From Moraxellaceae bacterium AER2_44_116 (GTDB taxonomy: Bacteria > Pseudomonadota > Gammaproteobacteria > Pseudomonadales > Moraxellaceae), in assembly GCA_006546595.1 (NCBI GenBank), contig VIAD01000003.1, positions 247,365 to 311,364 of the forward strand: a stretch of DNA of 64,000 bases, in the 5' to 3' direction. Made by a program: the position numbers and the translations under genes. Shown here piece after piece: positions 7,535 through 16,563 of this stretch. Under the pieces are notes generated by a model, which was given only the letters and a program-made list of their open reading frames with translations, was not told the DNA's origin and ran no database searches. Within the stretch, counting starts at the first letter, position 1, and every line of letters begins with the position of its first letter.

Positions 7535-9664
7535 TTAAAACGGGTATTGCACTTCAGCATATAAACTACGTCCTGCCATCGGAAAATCGTTGGGTATATA
7601 GACAGCGGGGCCGGGACTGGGTTCAGTGACATTAGCATCGAATAGATTTTGAATGGATACGGCGAGATCAAGCTTTCGCCAGATATTTTGTTTACGGAGG
7701 GTGATGTCAACCGTCGTATAAGCAGAGTGTGCAGATCGCGTATCACCTAAGACCCTTTTTTGCTTGCCAACCCAAGTAACTTGACTATCAAAATGCCAAT
7801 CGGAGGCAATTGTCCATTCACTACGTCCATAAATTTGATGGCTTGGTGCATCGCCAACATCGGCATCCGTTTTTTTGTCGATGGATTGTTGGTAAGCATA
7901 ATTAGCCAAGAAGCGGACATTATAGAAGGGAGAATAATCCGCCTCTAATTCAAAACCTTGGCCTTTGCGATTACCAATGTTTTGTGCTTGATTCACGCCA
8001 CTACTGATGGGGACATAGGTAATAAAGTCTTGAATATTATAACGATAGATATTGGCCGTGTAGAGTAATTGATTGGATAACTGATGTGAAAAAGCAAATT
8101 CGTAAGTATCAATGGTTTCTGCTTTTAGGTGAGGATCACCTAAAACAATAGGATTTGTGGTGACAAACAGCTCATTAAACGAAGGCGCACGAAAAGCTTT
8201 ACCATATAATAGTTTGGTGGTGATGTTGTTCGTTGTCGCCCATACTAACGCCAGTCTAGGGTTAGTGGTGTTGCCAAAATCAGAAAAATGGTCGAATCGG
8301 ATACCTGTTGTTGCGAGCCAATTGCGTGTTAGTTTCCATTCATCTTGGGCAAATAGATAATAGTTAGTCCGTTGTTTTTCAGGTAAATACACTTCTGCGG
8401 TATCGCTGACATCTTCCAGACCATTAGCGCGTGGCGACAAATCGGCATTGAAATTTTTGCTTTCGGTCACTTCAAACATATCATCCCAAGTAAAACCTGT
8501 CCCGACACGTAATAAATGGTTGTTTATCCCGCGATAGAGTGCGCTGAAATCAAGGCGTGCATTTTCTTCTTTATAACCAGGATTGCCAATAAAACCATGA
8601 GGATATGCACCGCCAAAAGTGCCCGCAGGAAAGAGAAGAATGTTTTTGGTGATGACGGCGGCATTGCGGTAATAGCTGACTCTGCTATCAATATCAAGAT
8701 TAGGTGCTAACTCCTTGAGCGTGTAACTATAATCAAGGTTGTAGCGGTAATTAGCAACACGAGAGCTTGGGTCAAGTGCTTCAGCATAACCAACACTAGA
8801 GCCAATATTTGACCGTCCTTGATAACCTAGTCGGAGTTGAGAGTTTTCATCGGATATATCAAATCGCGCATCAATCATGTCTTTCATGGTGCTGACACTA
8901 TTGGGGGCTAGACTGGCATTTGTTTTGAACATGGCATCAAGTCCCGTTTGTCTATCATGTTCGACAAGTTTTTTCCAACCATCGGTAGTTTCAGCTTCCA
9001 AGGTGAAGCCAATATTGACTCCGTTATAAGACTTGCCATGCGTAAACCATGCCGCCTGAGTGCCAAAGCTACCTGCTCGTATGCCTGCTTGTGTGCCACG
9101 GAGTTCATCGTATTTTTTGGTAATAATGTTGATGACTCCCGAAAAAGCATCTGCCCCATATAAGGCAGAACCTGGCCCACGAATCACCTCGACACGGGCA
9201 ATGGATTTAATGGGCATTCCTGCCCAAGCATTGCTGCGATTCCCTACAAATAGACTTGTGACAGGAATGCCATTAATTAATAGCAGTGTTTGGGGGGTAT
9301 AACTGGAGGTAATGCCACGAATAATGTATTTGCCCGTATAACTTTGGTCAGAGCGACCAACGTGTAAGGCTGGAACAGTTTCAAGTACTTGGTCTAAGTC
9401 CGTTGCGCCCATCGCGGCAATATCGTCAGCGGTAATAACTGTCGCAATCGCCGCCGCTTTATCTAATGGCGTTTGTGTGCCTGAAGCAATTGACGTGACC
9501 CGTATTTTGCCTAACTCATCTAATGATAAATCCCACAAGTCACCACTGGCATTGACAGGCGTACTAAAGACAAATAGGCAAAATAGTATGAGCCCTAGTT
9601 CTAAAGAGGCAAGTTGTTTTTGATGATGATGGTGCGATATGAATCGTATTGAGCATTTTTTCAT
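7535..9664 (-). CDS. TonB-dependent outer-membrane receptor (copy 2)
   Basis: This is a close paralogue of the downstream receptor: the mature N-terminus (SLDELGKIRVTSIASGT), the plug and much of the barrel match nearly residue for residue, while barrel loops differ. From the ATG at 9664 (MKKCSIRF) the leader has a polar start with four consecutive His, a hydrophobic core (LGLILFCLFVF) and likely cleavage near TPVNASG. The barrel ends with LYAEVQYPF. An open frame extends upstream to 9748, but 28 residues of polar sequence before the leader argue against that start; ATG 9676 is also possible. No TonB, ExbB or ExbD gene is adjacent. Loop differences between the two copies suggest they bind related but different ligands; that is inference. 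Confidence 0.9.
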   Translation of the reverse strand: MKKCSIRFISHHHHQKQLASLELGLILFCLFVFSTPVNASGDLWDLSLDELGKIRVTSIASGTQTPLDKAAAIATVITADDIAAMGATDLDQVLETVPALHVGRSDQSYTGKYIIRGITSSYTPQTLLLINGIPVTSLFVGNRSNAWAGMPIKSIARVEVIRGPGSALYGADAFSGVINIITKKYDELRGTQAGIRAGSFGTQAAWFTHGKSYNGVNIGFTLEAETTDGWKKLVEHDRQTGLDAMFKTNASLAPNSVSTMKDMIDARFDISDENSQLRLGYQGRSNIGSSVGYAEALDPSSRVANYRYNLDYSYTLKELAPNLDIDSRVSYYRNAAVITKNILLFPAGTFGGAYPHGFIGNPGYKEENARLDFSALYRGINNHLLRVGTGFTWDDMFEVTESKNFNADLSPRANGLEDVSDTAEVYLPEKQRTNYYLFAQDEWKLTRNWLATTGIRFDHFSDFGNTTNPRLALVWATTNNITTKLLYGKAFRAPSFNELFVTTNPIVLGDPHLKAETIDTYEFAFSHQLSNQLLYTANIYRYNIQDFITYVPISSGVNQAQNIGNRKGQGFELEADYSPFYNVRFLANYAYQQSIDKKTDADVGDAPSHQIYGRSEWTIASDWHFDSQVTWVGKQKRVLGDTRSAHSAYTTVDITLRKQNIWRKLDLAVSIQNLFDANVTEPSPGPAVYIPNDFPMAGRSLYAEVQYPF

Positions 9665-10047
9665 GATAGATACCATTCGTATCAAATTTTTAGTTGTGAT
9701 GACTTCCTGTTCTTTTGCGTTATAGGCTGATTGCGCCTTAGAGTACATCGCTTGTCACACAGATAACACTATATATACCGATTTTTTTGGGAAAAAACGG
9801 GTTTTTGCTCGTTGTGCACTTGACAATGTGTTAGGGGTGGTGTTTTTACAGCCGTTATTGGCTCAAAAAATTAGAAAATGTTGGTATTCACGCTAAAAAT
9901 ATCACTCAAGGTAGGGTACAATCGCGCGCTTTTTGCTTTTTTAGTGGCGAAACGCTTTATTCGATTCGGTTCGCTATTTTTTGGGGTTAGTCGGCCACAA
10001 GCCATAGACTAGCCGTTAGTTGTAAAAACTCAAGCTGAGGGTTGACC
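9665..10047. promoter_or_regulatory. Divergent intergenic region between receptor genes and pntAA
   Basis: This 383-base gap separates divergent genes and so should hold promoters for both. I see TTGACA at 9820-9825 and a TACAAT at 9917-9922 on the plus strand, but the two are too far apart to form one promoter and neither has a good partner hexamer. GAGG at 10037-10040 is the ribosome binding site of pntAA. No credible gene is present. Confidence 0.35.
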
Positions 10048-11181
10048 ATGCAAATCGGTATTCCAGCGGAAATCATCGCTGGCGAAACACGCGTTGCAGC
10101 CACACCAGACACCGTAAAAAAATACATTGCGGCTGGTTATACGGTGGTAGTGCAAGCGGGTGCTGGCGTAAATGCCAGTGTGCCAGATGCCAGTTTTAGT
10201 GCAGTCGGTGCATCTATAGTCAATGATGCGGTTACTGCCTACGCCAGTGATATTATTCTCAAGGTGCAAGCACCCACGGCAGAAGAAATTGCGTTGATTA
10301 AAGACGGTGCAACCGTCGTTGCGATGTTCGACCCCTATCGTAACCCCAATTTGGCCGCGTTTGCCGCTAAAAACTTGCAATGCTTTGCCTTAGAATTGCT
10401 ACCGCGTACCTTGTCGCGCGCGCAAAATATGGACGTGTTGTCTTCACAGTCCAACTTGGCAGGTTATAAGTCGGTATTGTTAGCCGCCAATGAATATCAA
10501 CGACCATTCCCGATGTTTATGACCTCGGCAGGGACAGTGAAACCTGCGCGTATCGTCATCATGGGTGTGGGTGTGGCAGGTTTGCAGGCGATTGCGACCG
10601 CTAAACGTTTAGGCGCAGTGGTTGAAGCCACTGATTTACGTCCAACAGCCAAAGACCAAGTCGAGTCTTTAGGCGGTAAATGGCTTGATGTCCCGATGTC
10701 GGACGAAGAGAAAGAAAACGCTAAAAAAGCTGCCGCCAGTGGCTATGCGTGGATGCCAGGCCCGCAATATGTGCAAGACCAAGCGGTGATTGTCGATAAA
10801 GCCGTTTCACAAGCGGATATTGTCATTACCACGGCGTTAATTCCCGGCCGTAACGCACCTCGTTTAATTAAAGCCGAAACCGTTGCCAAAATGAAGGCAG
10901 GTTCGGTGATTTTAGATATGGCTGTTGAAACAGGTGGTAACGTCGAAGGTTCAGTGGTGAACGAAATTATCACCACCGCCAATGGCGTAAAAATTATGGG
11001 TATTCCTAATATCCCTGCCAAATTAGCGGCTCAGTCTTCGGCGTTGTATGCTAACAACGTGTTTAACTTCATTAGCACCTTGTTTAACAAAGAAGGCGGT
11101 TTGGTCTTTAATCAAGCCGATGAAATTCAAAAAGCCTTGCTGATTACCTCAGCAGGCGAATTGTTATTTAACAAGAAGTGA
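10048..11181 (+). CDS. pntAA: NAD(P) transhydrogenase subunit alpha part 1
   Basis: The 378-residue soluble subunit carries the NAD(H)-binding domain (dI) of proton-translocating transhydrogenase, which passes hydride from NADH to NADP+ using the proton gradient. The N-terminus MQIGIPAEIIAGETRVAATP matches the alanine dehydrogenase/PNT N-terminal domain, and the Rossmann loop IVIMGVGVAGLQAIATAK lies near residues 169-186. The start is ATG 10048, with GAGG 7 bases upstream; a TTG two codons earlier is not needed. It is the first gene of a three-gene operon and is separated from pntAB by 11 bases. The alpha chain is split into two proteins, as in Rhodospirillum-type enzymes, rather than fused as in E. 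coli. Confidence 0.95.
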   Translation: MQIGIPAEIIAGETRVAATPDTVKKYIAAGYTVVVQAGAGVNASVPDASFSAVGASIVNDAVTAYASDIILKVQAPTAEEIALIKDGATVVAMFDPYRNPNLAAFAAKNLQCFALELLPRTLSRAQNMDVLSSQSNLAGYKSVLLAANEYQRPFPMFMTSAGTVKPARIVIMGVGVAGLQAIATAKRLGAVVEATDLRPTAKDQVESLGGKWLDVPMSDEEKENAKKAAASGYAWMPGPQYVQDQAVIVDKAVSQADIVITTALIPGRNAPRLIKAETVAKMKAGSVILDMAVETGGNVEGSVVNEIITTANGVKIMGIPNIPAKLAAQSSALYANNVFNFISTLFNKEGGLVFNQADEIQKALLITSAGELLFNKK

Positions 11182-11192
11182 GGAGCTAAATC

Positions 11193-11534
11193 ATGAATGA
11201 AGTTGCTCAAGCTGCTGTGCAAGCGGCAGAACACGTCTCCAGTGTTCCTTTTGTCAGTATATTCACGATTTTCGTCCTCGCGATTTTTGTGGGTTATTAC
11301 GTGGTATGGGGCGTTACGCCTGCGTTACATACCCCTTTGATGGCAGTGACTAACGCGCTATCAGGTATTATTGTCGTCGGCGCAATGTTGCAAGCCGTCA
11401 CGATCCAAGGCAGTGATATTACTGCCACCAGTTTACTCGGCGCATTTGCCGTCTTTTTGGCCAGTATCAACATCTTCGGCGGCTTTGCGGTCACCGAACG
11501 GATGCTTGATATGTTCAAAAAGAAAAAGAAATAA
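11193..11534 (+). CDS. pntAB: NAD(P) transhydrogenase subunit alpha part 2
   Basis: This 113-residue protein is the small membrane part of the split alpha subunit (dII). It has three to four hydrophobic helices, including FVSIFTIFVLAIFVGYYVVW and the segment LMAVTNALSGIIVVGAML, which contains the conserved TNA.SG motif of the proton channel. It ends in a Lys-rich tail (MFKKKKK). A Shine-Dalgarno-like GTGAGGAGC precedes the ATG. It sits between pntAA and pntB with very short gaps, so the three are certainly co-transcribed and form one inner-membrane complex. Confidence 0.95.
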   Translation: MNEVAQAAVQAAEHVSSVPFVSIFTIFVLAIFVGYYVVWGVTPALHTPLMAVTNALSGIIVVGAMLQAVTIQGSDITATSLLGAFAVFLASINIFGGFAVTERMLDMFKKKKK

Positions 11535-11546
11535 GGGGTGATGACA

Positions 11547-12941
11547 ATGCAAGGTTTCGCTCAATATGCAGATTGGTTTTACCTAATTGGTGCCGTCCTC
11601 TTTATTTTAACCTTACGTGGTTTGTCTGGCCCAAAAACGGCGATTATGGGTAATCGTTACGGTATGGCAGGTATGGCGTTGGCCGTTGTTACTACCTTCT
11701 TTAGCGCACCCAGTCCCGTCGTTGGTTTGATTGTTGCCGCTATGGTTGCAGGTGCAGCGATTGGTATTTATCGTGCTAAAACAGTTCCCATGACCCAAAT
11801 GCCCGAAACAGTGGCAATGATGCACTCCTTAGTGGGTTTGTCTGCAGTGTGTATTGCGATTGCTGCGGTATTACATACGGGCGTTCATCATGATGGCGTG
11901 CACCGTTTTGAATTGTTTGTTGGCTGTTTTGTCGGCGCAATTACCTTTACCGCTTCTGTTTTTGCTTATGGCAAATTAGCGGCAAAAAAATGGGCGAAAA
12001 CGGTCAAAGGTGCTTGGGTTAAACCAACACAAGCAACATTGTTTTTTGCCATGTTAGCGTTTGGTGCGAATTATTTCATCAGCGAAGATATTAACTCTTT
12101 CTACATAATGACGGCCTTGGCGTTGGCATTAGGTTATATCTGGATTGCGCCGATTGGCGGCGGTGATATGCCTGTTGTTGTGTCGTTGCTAAACTCATTT
12201 TCGGGTTGGGCAGCCGCAGGTATTGGTTTTACTTTAAACAACTCCATGTTGATTATTGCAGGTTCGTTAGTGGGTTCGTCAGGTGCGATTTTGTCGTATG
12301 TGATGTGTAAAGCGATGAATCGTTCATTAATGAACGTGTTGTTTGGTGGTTTTGGTGCAGCTGCCGCAGGTGCATCGGTAGATACAGGCGAGCAAAAGCA
12401 AAAGAATTATCGTTCTGGTTCGCCAGAAGATGCAGGATTCTTAATGTCGAATGCCAGCAGTGTTGTCATTGTACCGGGTTACGGTATGGCTCAAGGTCGC
12501 GCCCAAAATGCGGTCAAAGAGTTGTACAACACACTCAAAGCTGCGGGTGTAACCATTCGTTTTGCTATTCATCCTGTAGCGGGTCGTATGCCAGGCCACA
12601 TGAACGTATTATTGGCTGAAGCCGATGTACCTTATGATGATATTTTGGAAATGGACGAAATTAACTCGGACTTTGCAGGTACGGACGTAGTATTGGTGAT
12701 AGGCGCTAATGACGTAGTTAACCCAGCCGCTAAAGATGATGCTAGTTCACCGATTTATGGTATGCCGATTTTGGAGGCCTATAAAGCGCAAACGGTCATG
12801 GTGATTAAGCGTTCAATGGCGACTGGCTATGCAGGCTTAGATAACGACTTGTTCTACCTTGACAAAACCATGATGATTTTTGGTGATGCCAAGAAGGTTG
12901 TGGAAGAAATGACTAAAGCGATTAACGGTTCAGGCCACTAA
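11547..12941 (+). CDS. pntB: NAD(P) transhydrogenase subunit beta
   Basis: The protein of about 464 residues combines a multi-helix membrane region (about residues 1-260, with GDMPVVVSLLNSFSGWAAAG in the proton-conducting part) and the C-terminal NADP(H)-binding domain dIII, seen in SVVIVPGYGMAQGRAQNAVK and VLVIGANDVVNPAA. Three in-frame start codons exist: GTG 11538, ATG 11541 and ATG 11547. AAGGGG at 11533-11538 is best spaced for ATG 11547. The gene is followed immediately by a strong hairpin terminator, ending the operon. It works with PntAA and PntAB as the NADPH-supplying proton-driven transhydrogenase. Confidence 0.95.
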   Translation: MQGFAQYADWFYLIGAVLFILTLRGLSGPKTAIMGNRYGMAGMALAVVTTFFSAPSPVVGLIVAAMVAGAAIGIYRAKTVPMTQMPETVAMMHSLVGLSAVCIAIAAVLHTGVHHDGVHRFELFVGCFVGAITFTASVFAYGKLAAKKWAKTVKGAWVKPTQATLFFAMLAFGANYFISEDINSFYIMTALALALGYIWIAPIGGGDMPVVVSLLNSFSGWAAAGIGFTLNNSMLIIAGSLVGSSGAILSYVMCKAMNRSLMNVLFGGFGAAAAGASVDTGEQKQKNYRSGSPEDAGFLMSNASSVVIVPGYGMAQGRAQNAVKELYNTLKAAGVTIRFAIHPVAGRMPGHMNVLLAEADVPYDDILEMDEINSDFAGTDVVLVIGANDVVNPAAKDDASSPIYGMPILEAYKAQTVMVIKRSMATGYAGLDNDLFYLDKTMMIFGDAKKVVEEMTKAINGSGH

Positions 12942-12957
12942 GCTTTATATTGTTTGG

Positions 12958-12993
12958 CAACAAACCCCGATATTTCGGGGTTTGTTGTTTTAT
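12958..12993 (+). terminator. Strong hairpin terminator after pntB
   Basis: CAACAAACCCCGA (12958-12970) and TCGGGGTTTGTTG (12975-12987) form a perfect 13-base stem with a TATT loop, followed by a short T-rich run. It lies 16 bases after pntB and also downstream of the convergent TerC/CBS gene, so it may end transcripts from both sides. Confidence 0.85.
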
Positions 12994-13020
12994 AGAGCGA
13001 ACAAAAACAAGGTTTGAGAA

Positions 13021-14562
13021 TCAATTATCAGCTGTGATAAGTTCAACCCTTAGCAACTTAATCCGTTGACCATCCAATTCCAGCATAGTAAACGTGACAT
13101 TCTCAAGAGTGACTATCTCGCCCGCCGTTGGCAGACGTTCTAATTCACTGAGAATTAGCCCTGCTACAGTGATGTAGCCTTCATCTCTCATCAAATGGTC
13201 TGTGCCTAGTTCCTGTTCCAATTGATAAAGGTCAGCACCACCTTTAACCAGCCAACTCTGTTGGTTTTCCTGAATAATATCAGGCGTTTCATCTTCATCT
13301 GGAAACTCGCCTGCAATCACTTCGAGAATATCCAACGGTGTAACTAGGCCTTGCACCGCACCATATTCATTGGTGACAACGGCTAAACCGCCTTTGGAGT
13401 TTCTCAAGACATTCATCAGTTTCAGCACAGGCATCGTTTCAGCAACAAATGTCGGTCGTTGATTGCTTAAAATTTTAGTGACATCAACATCACGATCGAG
13501 GGCATCAATTAAATCTTTAGCACGAACGATACTAAAGACTTTATCCAAGCTGCCACGACAAACAGGAAACAAGCTGTGGGGTGTTGCCAGTAATTGCTCA
13601 CGAATTCGTTCATGGCTATCGTGAATATTAATCCAAGAAATATCGGTTCTCGGTGTCATGATGGTTTTAATCGACCGCTCACTTAAGGTCAGCACACCAC
13701 TGACCATATAACGCTCTTCTTCTTTAAATGGCAAAGTGTCTTCGTGGGTTAGGCTGCCATCATTGTCTAATACGAGGTCTTTTTGTTGGCCTCCCATCAG
13801 TTTCAAAATCGCCTCAGCAGTACGTTCGCGCAGTGGGGTAGAGCTTGTATGGCGGTTAAAGTTTCTGATACGGAACTGGTTTAAAGATTCAATTAAAATG
13901 GAGAAACCAATGGCGGCGTATAAATAACCCTTAGGAATATGGAAACCAAAACCATCGACAATCAGACTAAATCCAATCATCAATAGAAAGCTCAGGCAAA
14001 GCACAACAACCGTGGGATGGGCATTAACAAAACGGGTTAACGGCTTGGAAGCGATGAGCATCAACACCATCGCAACGACCACAGCAGTCATCATCACATA
14101 AATATTATCGACCATGCCAACCGCAGTAATCACCGCATCTAAGGAAAAAACAGCATCTAAAACAACAATTTGTGTCACTACGACCCAAAAGCCCGCATAA
14201 ATTAAGCTGGTATTTTCTGGATGTATTTTACCTTCCAGTTTTTCGTGCAGTTCCATCACCGCTTTATAAACGAGAAATAAACCACCAAAAATGAGAATCA
14301 TATCGCGGCCAGAAAAATCAGCATTGCCAATGCTATAAATGGGTTTGGTTAACGTCACCAACCATGACACAACATTTAACAGGGCTAAACGCATGATTAA
14401 GGCGAGCGAAAGGCCGATTATTCGTGCTTTTTCACGTTGATGAGGAGGTAATTTGTTGGCAAGAATGGCAATAAAAACAAGGTTGTCGATACCTAAAACC
14501 AATTCTAGGACGATTAAAGTAAACAATCCAACCCAGATTGACGGGTCCATTAAAAATTCCAT
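13021..14562 (-). CDS. TerC-family membrane protein with CBS and CorC domains
   Basis: The 513-residue protein begins with a TerC-type membrane domain (about residues 1-230; LELVLGIDNLVFIAILANKL and VLDAVFSLDAVITAVGMV carry the acidic residues typical of the family). A CBS-domain pair follows at about 285-410 (KTIMTPRTDISW, then MPVLKLMNVLRNS), and a CorC/HlyC-type domain closes the protein (WLVKGGADLYQLEQELG). This is the YoaE/YegH architecture; a role in metal ion handling across the inner membrane is suggested for TerC relatives but not proven. The ATG at 14562 is chosen because the preceding 17 residues of open frame do not resemble the family and AAGAG lies upstream. It converges on the pnt operon. 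Confidence 0.85.
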   Translation of the reverse strand: MEFLMDPSIWVGLFTLIVLELVLGIDNLVFIAILANKLPPHQREKARIIGLSLALIMRLALLNVVSWLVTLTKPIYSIGNADFSGRDMILIFGGLFLVYKAVMELHEKLEGKIHPENTSLIYAGFWVVVTQIVVLDAVFSLDAVITAVGMVDNIYVMMTAVVVAMVLMLIASKPLTRFVNAHPTVVVLCLSFLLMIGFSLIVDGFGFHIPKGYLYAAIGFSILIESLNQFRIRNFNRHTSSTPLRERTAEAILKLMGGQQKDLVLDNDGSLTHEDTLPFKEEERYMVSGVLTLSERSIKTIMTPRTDISWINIHDSHERIREQLLATPHSLFPVCRGSLDKVFSIVRAKDLIDALDRDVDVTKILSNQRPTFVAETMPVLKLMNVLRNSKGGLAVVTNEYGAVQGLVTPLDILEVIAGEFPDEDETPDIIQENQQSWLVKGGADLYQLEQELGTDHLMRDEGYITVAGLILSELERLPTAGEIVTLENVTFTMLELDGQRIKLLRVELITADN

Positions 14563-14914
14563 TTCTGGTCTCTTATTGTCGTTGAACAAGAAAAGGGGAG
14601 TGGAAAAGACCAAAACCTACACGGTCGATCTGAACACATGAACAGTGCCTCAAATAATAAAGTGATGGCCATTTTAACATAAATCTGACTTTTTCATTGA
14701 GCGACAATTGGCTCGTTTTTTCAGGATGAAATGCCAATACATTTAAAATAATCACCCAACTCCTAAAGTGTGGGATTGCCAGTTGCACAACCTAGATGTG
14801 CATAGGTGTTTTTGTCAGTGAAAATCCCCCACAACTTCCACAAGTTACGCTACAATTATTCGTTTATAGTGCCGTAGCTTGGGTTATCACCTAACGCTGA
14901 CAGAGTAACGTTTT
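14563..14914. other. Divergent intergenic region upstream of trpG
   Basis: This 352-base gap separates the divergent TerC gene and trpG. Short open frames on both strands look random. On the plus strand TACAAT at 14851-14856 is a possible -10, but no good -35 lies at the right distance. No leader peptide with tandem Trp codons or attenuator-like hairpin pair was recognised before trpG. Confidence 0.4.
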
Positions 14915-15493
14915 ATGCTGTTAATGATTGATAATTACGACTCGTTTACCTATAACATCGTCCAATATTTAGGCGAGTTAGGTCAAGATGTGCGTGTGTT
15001 TCGCAATGACGAAATTACCTTGGCCGACATAGAAGCCCTCAATCCACAACATATTGTGATTTCGCCTGGCCCTTGCTCGCCTAATGAAGCAGGAGTGTCG
15101 ATGGCCGTTATTGAACATTTTGCAGGAAAAATTCCTGTGTTGGGTGTTTGTTTAGGTCATCAAAGTATTGGTCAAGTGTTTGGTGGTGACGTTATTCGCG
15201 CTCGCCAAGTCATGCACGGTAAAACCTCACCGATTCATCATAAAAATCAGGGCGTATTTCGCGGCTTAAACAATCCTTTAACCGCAACCCGTTATCATTC
15301 CTTAATTATTGATAAAAATACCTTACCCGATTGTTTAGAAATAACGGCATGGACAGAGTTAGAAGATGGTTCAGTGGATGAAATCATGGGCGTACGCCAT
15401 AAAACCTTAGCGGTAGAAGGCGTGCAGTTTCACCCAGAGTCAATACTGACTGAACAGGGTCATGATTTATTAAAGAATTTTTTAGAGGCTTAA
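14915..15493 (+). CDS. trpG: Anthranilate synthase glutamine amidotransferase subunit
   Basis: The 192-residue class I glutamine amidotransferase supplies ammonia to TrpE for anthranilate synthesis, the first step of tryptophan biosynthesis. The catalytic triad is visible: Cys79 in GVCLGHQSIG, and His173 and Glu175 in QFHPESIL. The N-terminus MLLMIDNYDSFTYNIVQYL is typical. It may also serve PabB, since many bacteria share this subunit. No trpE is adjacent, so the large subunit must be elsewhere, as in pseudomonads. It is followed by trpD after 5 bases. Confidence 0.95.
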   Translation: MLLMIDNYDSFTYNIVQYLGELGQDVRVFRNDEITLADIEALNPQHIVISPGPCSPNEAGVSMAVIEHFAGKIPVLGVCLGHQSIGQVFGGDVIRARQVMHGKTSPIHHKNQGVFRGLNNPLTATRYHSLIIDKNTLPDCLEITAWTELEDGSVDEIMGVRHKTLAVEGVQFHPESILTEQGHDLLKNFLEA

Positions 15494-15498
15494 TCAAT

Positions 15499-16545
15499 AT
15501 GGATATTAAATCAGCCCTTGCCAAAATTATCGCACACCACGATTTAAGCCTTGTTGAGATGCAAGGTGTCATGCGTTCCATCATGACAGGTGAATGCACG
15601 CCTGTACAAATAGCGGCTTTTTTAGTGGCTTTACGCATGAAAGGCGAGTCTTTAGATGAGATTGAAGGAGCAGTACGAGTGATGCGTGAACTGTGTACGC
15701 CTGTTGTTTTAGCGTCACAGCATCATGTGGTTGATATTGTTGGTACGGGTGGCGATGGTGCGAATTTATTTAATGTCTCTACTGCTTCGTCTTTTGTTGT
15801 GGCCGCCGCAGGCGCGATTGTCGCCAAGCATGGTAATCGCGCTGTGTCCTCTAAAAGTGGCAGTGCCGATGTTTTAGAAGCCGCAGGCATTAATTTACAA
15901 TTAACCGCAGAGCAAACAGCGCGTGCCATTGATAGCATTGGTGTCGGTTTTATGTTTGCGGTTAATCATCACACGGCAATGCGCCACGCTATTGCGCCGC
16001 GTCGGGAGTTGGGCATTCGTACCTTGTTTAATGTTTTAGGGCCTTTAACGAATCCCGCAGGTGTCAAACGACAAGTATTAGGCGTGTATGACCAAGTATG
16101 GTGTCGGCCACTGGCGGAGGTGCTGGGGCGTTTAGGCAGTGAGCACGTTTTAGTCGTTCATGCTCAAGATGGTCTAGATGAGTTAAGTTTGGCTGCGCCA
16201 AGCTATGTTGCCGAGCTAAAAAATGGCCAAGTGCATGAATATTTACTCAATCCCGAAGATGTTGGCTTAAAAACGCAATCATTAGACGGCTTAATCGTGG
16301 ATAATGTGGCCGAGTCACTGGCGTTGCTAAAAGATGCTTTAGGCCAACGCAGCACATCCGCAGGTATCAAAGCTGCGGATATGATTGCTTATAACGCAGG
16401 TGCAGCCTTGTATGTAGCAGGCACTGTCGCTACGATTAAACTCGGTGTTGCAATGGCGGAAGATGCCATTCACAGTGGTTTAGCCTTGGAAAAGCTGATC
16501 GCTTTACGCGATTTTAGTCAAACTTTTATCTCTGCTTCTGCCTAA
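15499..16545 (+). CDS. trpD: Anthranilate phosphoribosyltransferase
   Basis: The 348-residue enzyme transfers phosphoribose from PRPP to anthranilate. The PRPP-binding GTGGDG motif is at residues 82-87 and KHGN at 110-113, followed by the GSADVLEAAG motif; length is normal for the family (about 340-350). It sits between trpG and trpC in the expected operon order, 5 bases after trpG and 18 before trpC. Nothing unusual is seen. Confidence 0.96.
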   Translation: MDIKSALAKIIAHHDLSLVEMQGVMRSIMTGECTPVQIAAFLVALRMKGESLDEIEGAVRVMRELCTPVVLASQHHVVDIVGTGGDGANLFNVSTASSFVVAAAGAIVAKHGNRAVSSKSGSADVLEAAGINLQLTAEQTARAIDSIGVGFMFAVNHHTAMRHAIAPRRELGIRTLFNVLGPLTNPAGVKRQVLGVYDQVWCRPLAEVLGRLGSEHVLVVHAQDGLDELSLAAPSYVAELKNGQVHEYLLNPEDVGLKTQSLDGLIVDNVAESLALLKDALGQRSTSAGIKAADMIAYNAGAALYVAGTVATIKLGVAMAEDAIHSGLALEKLIALRDFSQTFISASA

Positions 16546-16563
16546 TTACCTTAGATTATTACT

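Noticed and set aside
9622..9642. His-rich segment in the receptor leader as a metal sensor
   Set aside because: Four His in a signal peptide region before a hydrophobic core are not a recognised metal site and would be cleaved off.
10030..10380. A minus-strand gene within pntAA
   Set aside because: Its composition is that of a reverse frame of a well-supported gene, with no domain.
11613..11825. His/Cys-rich small protein on the minus strand of pntB
   Set aside because: The Cys and His are produced by the reverse frame of the conserved membrane domain of PntB.
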